From Haplosporangium gracile (Eukaryota > Mortierellomycota > Mortierellomycetes > Mortierellales > Mortierellaceae), in NCBI GenBank assembly GCA_015499985.1, contig JAAAUF010000428.1:1-26055 (forward strand): a stretch of 26,055 nucleotides of DNA. Direction: 5' to 3'. The position numbers and the translations under genes were made by a program. Positions 19,797 to 26,055 of this stretch are shown here, in pieces. The notes beneath the pieces are model-generated. The model saw only the letters and a program-made list of their open reading frames with translations. It was not told the DNA's origin and ran no database searches. Within the stretch, counting starts at the first letter, position 1. Every line of letters begins with the position of its first letter.

Positions 19797-19865
19797 ATGA
19801 CAACAGCCTACGAAAGATTATTTGCCCTCTCTGAACTTGTCGAGCGTATTGCCCTGTTCCTTTGA
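19797..19865 (+). pseudogene. Truncated F-box gene start, joined to 28S rRNA sequence
   Basis: ATG 19797 reads AYERLFALSELVERIALFL before TGA at 19863. It parallels the start of the 17782 F-box pseudogene (MTSVRDTFFSLSELLEHLAHFL): both have MT, then F.LSEL.E..A.FL. From about 19866 the DNA is no longer F-box-like and becomes recognisable 28S rRNA, so the gene was cut off by a junction here. The promoter-like leader upstream is retained. Confidence 0.6.
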
Positions 19866-19877
19866 AAGCCCAGACCA

Positions 19878-20040
19878 ACCGCGCCATAAACTGGCCTGTG
19901 GCAGCCAAGCGTTCATAGCGACGTTGCTTTTTGGCCCTTCGATGTCAGCTCTTCCTATCATACTGAAGCAGGTTTCAGTAAGCGTTGGATTGTTCACCCA
20001 CAAATAGGGGACAAGACCTAGAGTTTAGACCGTCGTGGGA
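19878..20040 (+). rRNA. Partial, degenerate 28S rRNA (domain V/VI segment)
   Basis: The sequence from ATAAACTGGCCTGTGGCAGC through AAGCGTTCATAGCGACGTTG, TCTTCCTATCATACTGAAGC and GTAAGCGTTGGATTGTTCAC to GTTTAGACCGTCGTGGGAC matches the eukaryotic large-subunit rRNA order I know from yeast 25S. Differences include the helix ACCGAA/TTCGGT of yeast, which is ACTGAA/TTCAGT here, a compensated change. It breaks off at about 20040 where a foldback element begins, before the sarcin-ricin loop. It is not part of an rDNA unit in this window and is probably a pseudogene. Confidence 0.88.
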
Positions 20041-20041
20041 C

Positions 20042-20191
20042 CAGAGACCTGGCCTGATGTGAGATCAGGTCAATTTTCGGGCTGATCAGGTCAGTTAGAC
20101 CAGTTTTAGTGCCTTTTTGCAACTTTTTAGACTACTTTTTGACCTGATCAGCCCGTAAATTGACCTGATCCCACATCAGGCCAGGTCTCTG
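20042..20191. mobile_element. 150-bp foldback element (MITE-like) inside the 28S fragment
   Basis: Arms of 52 bp (20042-20093 and 20140-20191) are inverted complements at 50 of 52 positions, around a 46-bp spacer. The outer ends are CAGAGACCTGGCCTGATGTG on the left and its complement on the right. The arms contain repeated TGATCAGGTCA words. It starts where the 28S sequence is interrupted. No clear target-site duplication is visible, so transposition is inferred from structure and position. Confidence 0.8.
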
Positions 20192-20500
20192 CAAATGAGA
20201 TGACAAAAACTGTGTTGAATTGCCCAGCACGTGGTCATAGCACTTGCGATTAGGAAGATTTCCGAAACATCTACACCTTTACGAAGGCAAAGTGTGAAGG
20301 AGAAGTGCCGCCTCCGAAAATTCTCTAATAGTACTTGAACTTTGTCCTCAAGGAACCGTTTGTTGCATCTCAGTGTCTGTCCACTGTCCATTACCTATTA
20401 AGGGTAGTAATTCTTAGTCCTCATATATATATTATCTTAGGGCTCAATGAAGACCCTAGCATCTTTCTCGCCACTTCTCTGATCCCCGCGGTTATATCAC
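20192..20500. other. Unassigned insert between the foldback and the resumed 28S
   Basis: Mostly unrecognised. A short stretch at about 20322-20345 (AATAGTACTTGAACTTTG) resembles the 28S segment before the sarcin-ricin loop, but the loop consensus AGTACGAGAGGAAC is absent. The rest, including an AT-rich piece near 20425-20435, does not match rRNA that I recognise. Confidence 0.4.
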
Positions 20501-20858
20501 ACCGTTCATTCGAATAATTGGTATATGGGCCTGCCTGAGCAGGCGATGGCCCGAAGCTATCATCCGTTGGGTTATGGCTGAGCGCCTCTAAGTCAGAATC
20601 CGTACTAGAACGCGACGATTACCGTCTTGTGCCATTTTTAGTTGAGTACGAATAGACCTACGGTCCAGAATCATACGAACGGTGGGGTCATGTTGCAGAG
20701 CGGAAAGGCTTTGTGACATTTTCACTAATGTTAATTTCAATTTATTGTCAAGGATAAATCCATTGCAGACGGCTTTTAAGCAACGTGGTATTGTGAGCAG
20801 TAGAGACGCTTTGTTGTTACGATCTGCTGAGATTAAGCTCATTGTTCTACAGGTTTGT
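20501..20858 (+). rRNA. Partial 28S rRNA, 3' end
   Basis: Starts CCGTTCATTCGAATAATTGG, continues CCCGAAGCTATCATCCGTTG, GGGTTATGGCTGAGCGCCTC, TAAGTCAGAATCCGTACTAG and AACGCGACGATTACC, and ends TTGTTGTTACGATCTGCTGA, GATTAAGC and GGTTTGT near 20858. This is the order of the 3' end of eukaryotic 25S/28S rRNA. The stem that is GCGGC/GCCGC in yeast is GGGCC/GGCCC here, with GCCTGAGCAGGC inside it, so pairing is kept despite divergence. It ends at the mature 3' terminus and is followed by GTTCGAAAGAAC and a T run. It is a partial copy, probably not functional. Confidence 0.9.
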
Positions 20859-21850
20859 TCGAAAGAACAACATATTTTTTTTCTTTCTTCGCAAAGCATT
20901 AGTTAAGGGCTTTTCATCAAGACAAGAGCTACTAGGACGTTCAAAAGAGGAGATAGGCAAAGGTTTGATAAACACTTGCGCGCATGGACTACAAGAAAAT
21001 ATACAACATAGCTTTACGCGCGCGCGAACTTCCAAGAAAAAATCTCAAAAGATAATGCCAGGCCAAAAAAAAAATGAATCAAGGAGTCAACTGAGTGAGT
21101 CCCAGCAAAAAAAAAAATGGTCAGCGGAAGACAAAATGTCAGCGTGGGAAAAAAATCCAAAGGAAAAAAGATTTACGAAAAAAAAACGGTCAACGCAAAA
21201 AAATCAAATCCAAAAGGAAAAGGCAAGAGGAAAATGGAAAAAAAAAAAAGGCCAGCGGGATAAAAAAAACATAAGGTCAGTACAAGTGTACTAGAGCAAT
21301 GTAATTTTTCCTGTGCACGAGTCGTGTAAAAAAAAAATTGTCGTGCTACACCCATGTAATTTTCTCAGCTCCCCTCCCCTTGCCATTGAACACTGGCTTT
21401 TATGTCTGACAGCTTGAACAAACCGCGCGTTCCGAAGTGGGCCCCTAGATATTCATTGCTCTTGTAAAGCTCAATTCTGTCTGACACAAATGCTGACCTG
21501 CTTGGGTTGCGCGGGTCAGCTTACTGTGAGAATTGGCCAACTCACTTGTGTTTAGTGGTCATAGTAGAATGTGAGCGACTGTAAGAGTAATGTCGAGAAT
21601 CTAGAGCGGATCAAGGGTAGTCTTTTCTCGATGGCAAGGACAAGTGTAGGAAAGAAACAAGGTCTGGGGAAGGATTGCAGGAAGAGAGGGTTTAGGGCAA
21701 GGACAGAGTATTATTCAAGTTATTAGGTGAGGAACAAACTAGATTTGGCTAAGCTTTATACTAGTAGAGCGGACGTGGGCTAAGCAGATAAACAACTAAT
21801 TAATTATGACTGCACCTTATGACCGATGGATCGGTCGTCGAGTCGACCGA
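20859..21850. other. Gene-free stretch, first half A-rich
   Basis: No gene is supported; the open frames at 20880-21290 are Lys-rich by composition. Positions 21060-21270 are A-run/GTCAGCG repeats. A small hairpin (GCTGACC...GGTCAGC) sits at about 21493-21522, and another compact set of inverted words (GACCGAT/ATCGGTC/GACCGAT) at about 21819-21850, just before the end of the next gene. ATGTAATTTT occurs twice, near 21300 and 21355. Confidence 0.45.
21060..21270 (+). repeat. A-rich region with irregular GTCAGCG repeats
   Basis: Runs of 7-12 A alternate with short words such as TGGTCAGCGG, TGTCAGCGTGG, CGGTCAACGC and AGGCCAGCGG. Spacing is irregular (about 20-60 bp). Strand asymmetry is extreme: hardly any T. 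Origin unknown. Confidence 0.6.
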
Positions 21851-22081
21851 TTATACCTTGGGCGCTGGCGCGAGGAGGCTATCAGGGAGGCCATTAGCGA
21901 GACGATCCACGAGTTCATCGCCTAGGAGGACCTTGAGTTGAGGCTGGAGAGGTTTGTCCAATGCAAGACCAGCAATAGAAGGTAATGAGTCCTCAGGATC
22001 TGGAAGAGGAGTTGCCACTACTACAACTGCAATCATGGCAATAGCAACGAGCAAGAGAGCAAGGATAGCGCGGGTAACCAT
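21851..22081 (-). CDS. Small secreted peptide, 76 residues
   Basis: ATG 22081 (minus) has a good context, CACACAATGG. The protein begins MVTRAILALLLVAIAMIAVV, a strong signal peptide, with likely cleavage after VVATP or nearby. The mature part (PDPEDSLPSIAGLALDKPLQ, then QLKVLLGDELVDRLANGLPD) is acidic and Leu/Pro-rich and has no cysteine. It could be secreted, or cut into peptides. There are no introns. It belongs to no family I recognise. A TTG codon upstream in frame is not a likely start. Confidence 0.6.
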   Translation of the reverse strand: MVTRAILALLLVAIAMIAVVVVATPLPDPEDSLPSIAGLALDKPLQPQLKVLLGDELVDRLANGLPDSLLAPAPKV

Positions 22082-22733
22082 TGTGTGTTTGGAGGAAGAG
22101 ATGTGGATCAAGTAGAAGATTTATTAGAATCGCTTCTCCCAACACTTTTATTACTTTATCCGCGATTTTAAGGGCATTAAAAAGGATTTTAGACTAGCCG
22201 TTGGCGCTCTTTTCGCATGATTAAACGCGAGGGCAGTCTAATCAAAATCTTGAAAAGATCAAGGGGATACGAAAATGATAGAACGGAAACAATCAAGGGA
22301 TCAAAAACTGTGGGCAGAGTCATCAGCTGGTTTGTGGCAGTCAAGGAAAAAAAGGATCAAGGGACGACACCAAAGGGTAACATCAAGGGACGATATCAAG
22401 GGACAACATCAAGGGACAACATCAAGGGGTAATGTCAAAAATAGCATTAAAGGCATGAGAAATGGGATAATCAAGAAGACAAAGGGTGCCAAAATATCAC
22501 ATGATCATAGAGCTACTTCGCATACGCTGTGCTTTGAGTGATTAGCACTTGCGAAAAGATCATATCGATCTTAATTATCAACAACTATTGCGCTTTGATC
22601 TGTGGAATGTTATAATGAAGAGCAGAGTGTCAGTATGAGCTATATAAGCCTAAAGCCGATGGATACCGTTCATGGCAAGTATATAGGAGTCGCGATCGGA
22701 GTCCATGATATAAGCTTAACGAAAGCAGTACCT
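22082..22733. other. Intergenic region with a 13-bp minisatellite
   Basis: No gene is seen apart from repeat-driven open frames. It contains the promoter side of the secreted-peptide gene (minus strand), the minisatellite at 22356-22433, and an isolated TATATAA near 22641. Confidence 0.5.
22356..22433. repeat. 13-bp minisatellite, six copies
   Basis: Unit ATCAAGGGACAAC, with variants at 22356, 22369, 22382, 22395, 22408 and 22421. Copies four and five are identical. Related AAGGATCAAGGG words continue upstream. Confidence 0.9.
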
Positions 22734-23512
22734 TCAGTTTCGAGTGCGACGTGGGATGTTCCCTGTTGAGGCTCCACTATCGATTGTAAAATGGTAAGTT
22801 TCTAAATCAAGACACTCATTCATTGCCAAAAGAACGTCGTCAAAAGCAGTACCATCTCCGTCAATCGGTCGAACCAAATCAAAGAATACCTCGGGTAGAT
22901 TGATTTCCGACGTTGAGGGCACTCCTTGGCTCTCACAGCCCGCACGAATATCTTCAGACAAATCCGCCTGTACGAGCAACGGTACATCACTCAGGTCTGT
23001 ATTTCATGTTATGAATAGACAATTAGTATATTAGAAAGAGATATCACAGACATACAAAAACGCACTGTTTAATGGGGCGCATATGGCATACCTAATTCTT
23101 CTTGGAGCATCCGTTTCATCGTGTCGTTGACTGCTGCGTCAGCCAACTCCGTTACTCTGACAGATTGGAACTTGGCAGACCATTTCCTTTTCTGAAGAGT
23201 CCAGTGCATGTCGTCCATGTCCTTGTAGGCGTTGTTGCTCCACTTTCGTTGCAGCTCCTTGCCCTTTCGAAGGAGTCCTTGGCGCTTGCATTGAAGAAGG
23301 CGATCAATGGTGTCTTTCCAGTCGCTGTGTGCTTGCCACTTCATATATCCATCATCTTTCGATGTGAACATGAGATAGCCTCTATAACTGATGGCGGTGA
23401 TGCGAGTGCATGTTGCAAAATAGTCCTCTGTGGGGAGCCTTCTCAACTCAGCTCTCCAGTCAGCATTCATATCGTTAGAAGATTTGTCCTGCTTTTTCCG
23501 AACGTGAGACAT
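22734..23512 (-). CDS. Two-exon gene of unknown function, Trp/Lys-rich N-terminal domain
   Basis: Exons 23512-23092 and 22996-22734 (minus) are joined across a 95-bp GT-AG intron in phase, giving 227 residues. The N-terminal half is basic and rich in Trp (RGYLMFTSKDDGYMKWQAHS, then DRLLQCKRQGLLRKGKELQR, then MHWTLQKRKWSAKFQSVRV). The C-terminal half is acidic (LPEVFFDLVRPIDGDGTAFD, LLAMNECLDLETYHFTIDS) and ends soon after. I have a weak memory of longer related proteins in Mortierella-type fungi that continue past the TYHFTID point, so this copy may be truncated. No catalytic motif is seen. ATG 23512 is preferred to an ATG 60 nt upstream because the latter would precede a TATA-like sequence. 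Function unknown. Confidence 0.6.
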
Positions 23513-23556
23513 GGGTGATAATGGCAGATGGCGTTTAAATAACAAAATACAAAAAA

Positions 23557-23563
23557 ATATATA
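23557..23563 (-). promoter_or_regulatory. Candidate TATA box of the 23512 gene
   Basis: TATATAT on the minus strand about 45 bp before ATG 23512, within A/T-rich DNA, so it may be chance. Confidence 0.35.
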
Positions 23564-23627
23564 GTGCATCAAACCAATGTAACTTGTAGAGGGAAGAGAA
23601 AAGTGTAGAGTGAACTCAAATCAAAAA

Positions 23628-23726
23628 GGCTTTGCTAGAGCGTTAATGAGTACTTATGGGCCTCCAAGCAGACAGCCACGAATGGATTCTAGCATAGCGA
23701 GTCCTCAAGCAGAGTTGAGCTGGTTG
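23628..23726. repeat. Diverged direct repeat, copy A
   Basis: Shares an ordered series of words with copy B about 194 bp downstream: GGCT..., GAGCGTTAATGA, TGGGCCT, CAAGCAG, TCTAGCAT, CGA.TCCTCA and GCTGG. Identity looks like about 65-70 percent by eye. No coding function is seen. Confidence 0.65.
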
Positions 23727-23821
23727 TAACCTGTTCAATGTACGTGAATGGATTTCAACACCCAACCCTCGTCATAATTAGATTCGGGATGGTAGGATTG
23801 AGCTTCAGCATGGTTCTAGAA

Positions 23822-23920
23822 GGCTCTACTCGAGCGTTAATGAATCTCCTGGGCCTACAAGCAGGCTGTCACCATCGGACTCTAGCATTACGAATCCTCA
23901 GGAGATGCTGGATGATTAAC
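23822..23920. repeat. Diverged direct repeat, copy B
   Basis: Second copy of the repeat at 23628, with the same order of conserved words and similar spacing. Together they look like an old tandem duplication of a unit of about 195 bp, or two insertions of one element. Confidence 0.65.
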
Positions 23921-24354
23921 ATCCAACGCGCGTGGATGAGACAATGTAGGAGAGGTAGTCAACCCCATGCACCCTGACTAGGAAGTAACAATTAAGACGG
24001 GGAAGTTATTGTGCACTAGCCCTGCCTCGATCTTAATGGGCAATAAGTAGAAGAATAGTTGGAGCGAATGGCAGAGGGGTGAGGCGAGACAGTGCCAGGT
24101 GAAATGGGTGAGAGAGAGAGTGGGTGTATGCGTGTGTGTATAAGAGAGAGTATGTGAGAGAGAGAGTGAGAGAGTGTGAGAGAGAGTGAGAGAGAGTGCG
24201 TGTGTGATGGAAGTGAAAGAGAGGTATGAGAAGCTGAAGACAGTGGCAAATGAGGGGTGGCTGGGCGCACATAGTACGTCCCCGTAGCAACAAATTAGTG
24301 CGCGGACCGCCGCCCTACCAGCATGATATGTGTATTTGCGGATACACTCAAACT
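23921..24354. other. Intergenic region with a GA/GT microsatellite
   Basis: No gene is seen. It contains compound GA/GT repeat DNA at 24107-24206 and the 3' flank of the Fanzor relic. Confidence 0.5.
24107..24206. repeat. Compound GA/GT microsatellite
   Basis: GAGAGAGAGTG and GTGTGTGT words alternate over 100 bp, imperfect throughout. Confidence 0.85.
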
Positions 24355-24891
24355 CTAAACTACTCTTTCCCTAGCTGCCTTCGAAAAGGATTGCTTCAAA
24401 CTCGAGACAGTGGACGACCGTTTGCGTTGCCTTTTGGACGGAGGGGCCGCCTTGGTGGAGCCACCAGCAACGGTCTTGGTCGAAGTGGGGCCAGTGATGG
24501 AGGAGGTGCCAACAGTTCCTGAGCTCGCACTGGATCCGCTGCTGGGCTCCTGCTTCTAGGGCATGGTCCCGTCCGGGGCGATTGGGTGGAGATAATCTGG
24601 GCGCTGCTGGTCGAAGAGATAGCCTTGTATAATGTTGGCCATATTCTCAGCCGCCATGATATCTCTGTGGTGGTAGACTTGACAGTGGGAATAGAAGAAT
24701 CGTCTAAGATCCACTTGCGCGACGAAGAGACCACATGCCGGACACTTCTTGGAGGTATAGTATTCGTTTAATCCTAGAACAATGTAGCAACCTCTACGGT
24801 AGTAATCGGTTATGCTGGGTCTTCGCTCCATGTTTTTGAGTATGCAAGTATGCTTAAAAGGACGTAGGTAGACCTCTTCAATATTTTTCAT
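24355..24891 (-). pseudogene. Fanzor/TnpB-type nuclease C-terminal relic with premature stop
   Basis: The minus strand from ATG 24891 reads RPSITDYYRRGC, then LNEYYTSKKCPACGLFVAQV, FYSHC, VYHHRDIMAAENMANI and QQRPDYLHPI, to TAG 24558-24556. The order TS..C..C, C, HRD..AAENM is the TnpB/Fanzor zinc ribbon followed by the RuvC-III catalytic Asp (D77 of this fragment). Cysteines are at 50, 53 and 70. The fourth ligand, expected at 67, is Tyr (TAT, one base from TGT). Past the TAG the frame stays open for another 66 codons, Ser/Thr-rich and with PPSKRQRKRS, a nuclear-localisation-like cluster, to a stop at 24355. The codon before the TAG is Pro and TGG would fit, so a Trp-to-stop change is likely. 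The RuvC-I/II part is missing: another gene ends about 80 bp upstream. It is inactive as a nuclease. Confidence 0.75.
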
Positions 24892-24971
24892 TCTCCTTAT
24901 CGTTATTTATTCGGTCTGTTCGCGAAACGAATGCGGGTGGCATAGGAGATACGAGAGAAAAACGAATTTTC

Positions 24972-25427
24972 TTACAAGAACATCTCCCATTCGGCGCGCG
25001 TCACCTTCCATGGTCTGGGAGATTCCGCCCACCAGGGGATGTTCTGCACGGCCATATCACAATGCGAGCATACCACCTCGTGGCGCACACCTTTGCCTAT
25101 GGCCGGAATCTCGTCTGTGAGAACCTTCTTCATAAACATGGTTCCATGTACGCCATTCTTGGCGGCGGTGTAGACGTGGTCGATGAACTCTTCACGCTTG
25201 CCGCAGGAGTGACAGTTCTCACGAGGGCGGGAGACCCAAGTAGCGCTGATGTCAATCGAGTCGTCATTAAAGACCTTCTTGAGACGCGTCAGCTCGCTTT
25301 CGTCCACGGGCCACAGGTATTCGGTCTCAGGGCAGATGTTCCGGGTGAGAAGACACTCTTGAGGGTCGACGGGCTCGAAGGATGCAGTTGAAGAGAGGAG
25401 TGAGATGGACTCGACGAGGGTGGACAT
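24972..25427 (-). CDS. Small protein with paired CxxC motifs, function unknown
   Basis: A single exon of 151 residues starts at ATG 25427, about 100 bp downstream of a TATA box. It contains SRPRENCHSCGKREEFIDHV and later HEVVCSHCDMAVQN, two CxxC pairs about 45 residues apart that could bind one zinc, with HGTMFMKKVLTDEIP between them. The C-terminus is Trp-rich (NIPWWAESPRPWKVTRAEWE). There is no signal peptide or membrane segment. I think similar small proteins exist in other fungi but cannot name a domain. The frame and promoter are intact and the gene is probably expressed. Confidence 0.72.
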   Translation of the reverse strand: MSTLVESISLLSSTASFEPVDPQECLLTRNICPETEYLWPVDESELTRLKKVFNDDSIDISATWVSRPRENCHSCGKREEFIDHVYTAAKNGVHGTMFMKKVLTDEIPAIGKGVRHEVVCSHCDMAVQNIPWWAESPRPWKVTRAEWEMFL

Positions 25428-25524
25428 GATAGGAAGAGGTAGTGATGCTGAACAGAAGAGTGCTGAAGGGGAGTTTTGATCTGGAAGGTAGAAAAAAAAC
25501 AGCGTTAAGCTGAAGGAAGAATTT

Positions 25525-25534
25525 CCTTTTATAC
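25525..25534 (-). promoter_or_regulatory. TATA box of the 25427 gene
   Basis: GTATAAAAGG on the minus strand, about 100 bp before the ATG, with C-containing A/T-rich DNA between. It is a near-consensus TATA element in the right orientation. Confidence 0.65.
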
Positions 25535-25539
25535 CTGAA

Positions 25540-26055
25540 TTCGAGCTAGTTCAATAGCACTGACGTGGAATGATTTCATGCATCAACCCCGGTCCCAAAG
25601 GCAAGATTATTTTCATCTGTGATGTCAGATGCTTAGGCAAGTCATTCGCTACTCATGCCCTTGCACGTTCCCCTGCCCCTTTTCTTTGTTCATGCCTTTG
25701 TACGTTTCCATATGTCTGTGTCTCTATCCATACTCTTCGCAGAGTCTTTTTTCTTGTTGTTATCCACGCTCTTGCACGTTCCCATACCCTTTTTCTTTTT
25801 TCATGCGCTGTGCATAAATTCTTTTTCTTTCGCTTTCATGCCTTTGCACTCCTATTCTTTGTTCATACGCTATGAATGTTTTCTTTCTTATGTTCTCTTT
25901 TGGACCCACGTTCCTATGCCATTTTCTGTGCTCTGCACTGAGCATATTTTCTTTCCTCTTGTTACCCTTACCCTGACTCGTTCTCATGTCTTGGGGTTTA
26001 TTTTCATGCACTGTGCATATTCTTTTTCTTTCACGACCCACACCGTCGTACTCCC
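25540..26055. repeat. Pyrimidine-rich region with recurrent CATGC...TGCA / TTCTTTTTCTTTC words
   Basis: No gene is supported. TTTTCATGCGCTGTGCATAA followed by TTCTTTTTCTTTC at 25798-25831 recurs as TTTTCATGCACTGTGCATA plus TTCTTTTTCTTTC at 26001-26032, about 200 bp apart. Shorter versions (CATGCCTTTGCAC, CATACGCTATGAATG, CTTGCACGTTCCC) occur between. The repeat continues to the window edge. Confidence 0.55.

Noticed and set aside
20588..20899. 103-codon minus-strand open frame
   Set aside because: It lies antisense to conserved 28S rRNA sequence, so coding is chance.
20842..21294. 150-codon Lys-rich open frame
   Set aside because: It is created by A runs and shows no domain, and its 5' part overlaps the 28S 3' end.
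22217..22541. Two overlapping open frames with KGRYQGTTS-type repeats
   Set aside because: They simply translate the 13-bp minisatellite.
24016..24293. Ser/Leu/His-rich minus-strand open frames
   Set aside because: They translate the GA/GT microsatellite.
1..26055. CRISPR array or tRNA genes
   Set aside because: No regularly spaced identical repeats with unique spacers were seen, and no convincing tRNA A/B-box cloverleaf was found by eye; a tRNAscan run would settle the latter.

Overview
The window looks like nuclear DNA of an early-diverging filamentous fungus, most likely Mortierellomycota or a close relative. The grounds are GT-AG introns of about 90-380 bp inside conserved eukaryotic genes, pyrimidine-rich intergenic DNA, many F-box gene remnants and Fanzor (eukaryotic TnpB-like) remnants. 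The taxon is inferred from family content and no marker gene proves it.

1-8 kb is an ordinary conserved block. On the minus strand is a complete five-exon DRG1/Rbg1 GTPase (114-2313). It is divergent from a three-exon DEDDy 3'-5' exonuclease with a mitochondrial-type presequence (2848-5574). Next comes an intronless gene with a TATA box, whose core domain resembles a family I know mainly from bacteria (6031-7524).

8.4-15.4 kb is a decay zone. It holds a small secreted cysteine protein whose frame breaks at an A9 run (8481-9150), and a multi-exon pseudogene with a PD-(D/E)XK-like C-terminal half (9499-11685). An F-box/leucine-rich remnant lies on the minus strand (13137-13460). Beside it is a frameshifted relic of a Fanzor/TnpB-type nuclease (13471-14372), followed by another broken reading frame (15029-15447).

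A complete two-exon mitochondrial carrier gene (15492-16831, minus) separates this from a second relic zone at 17.7-24.9 kb. That zone has three more F-box remnants. One, at 19797, is cut off after about 22 codons and runs into a diverged 3' part of 28S rRNA. The rRNA is interrupted by a 150-bp foldback element (20042-20191) and resumes to the mature 3' end near 20858. Further on are A-rich DNA, a small secreted peptide gene (21851-22081), a two-exon gene of unknown function (22734-23512), a diverged direct repeat of about 95 bp, and a C-terminal Fanzor relic with an intact catalytic Asp motif but a premature stop (24355-24891).

The window closes with a TATA-driven small CxxC protein gene (24972-25427) and pyrimidine-rich repetitive DNA.

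The genes do not form a pathway. The pattern is a conserved housekeeping stretch followed by a fast-evolving compartment of mobile-element debris, F-box duplicates, secreted proteins and an rRNA insertion. The best candidates for new biology are the two unlike Fanzor relics and the 28S fragment, which keeps compensated helices. All statements rest on reading the sequence; no searches were run.
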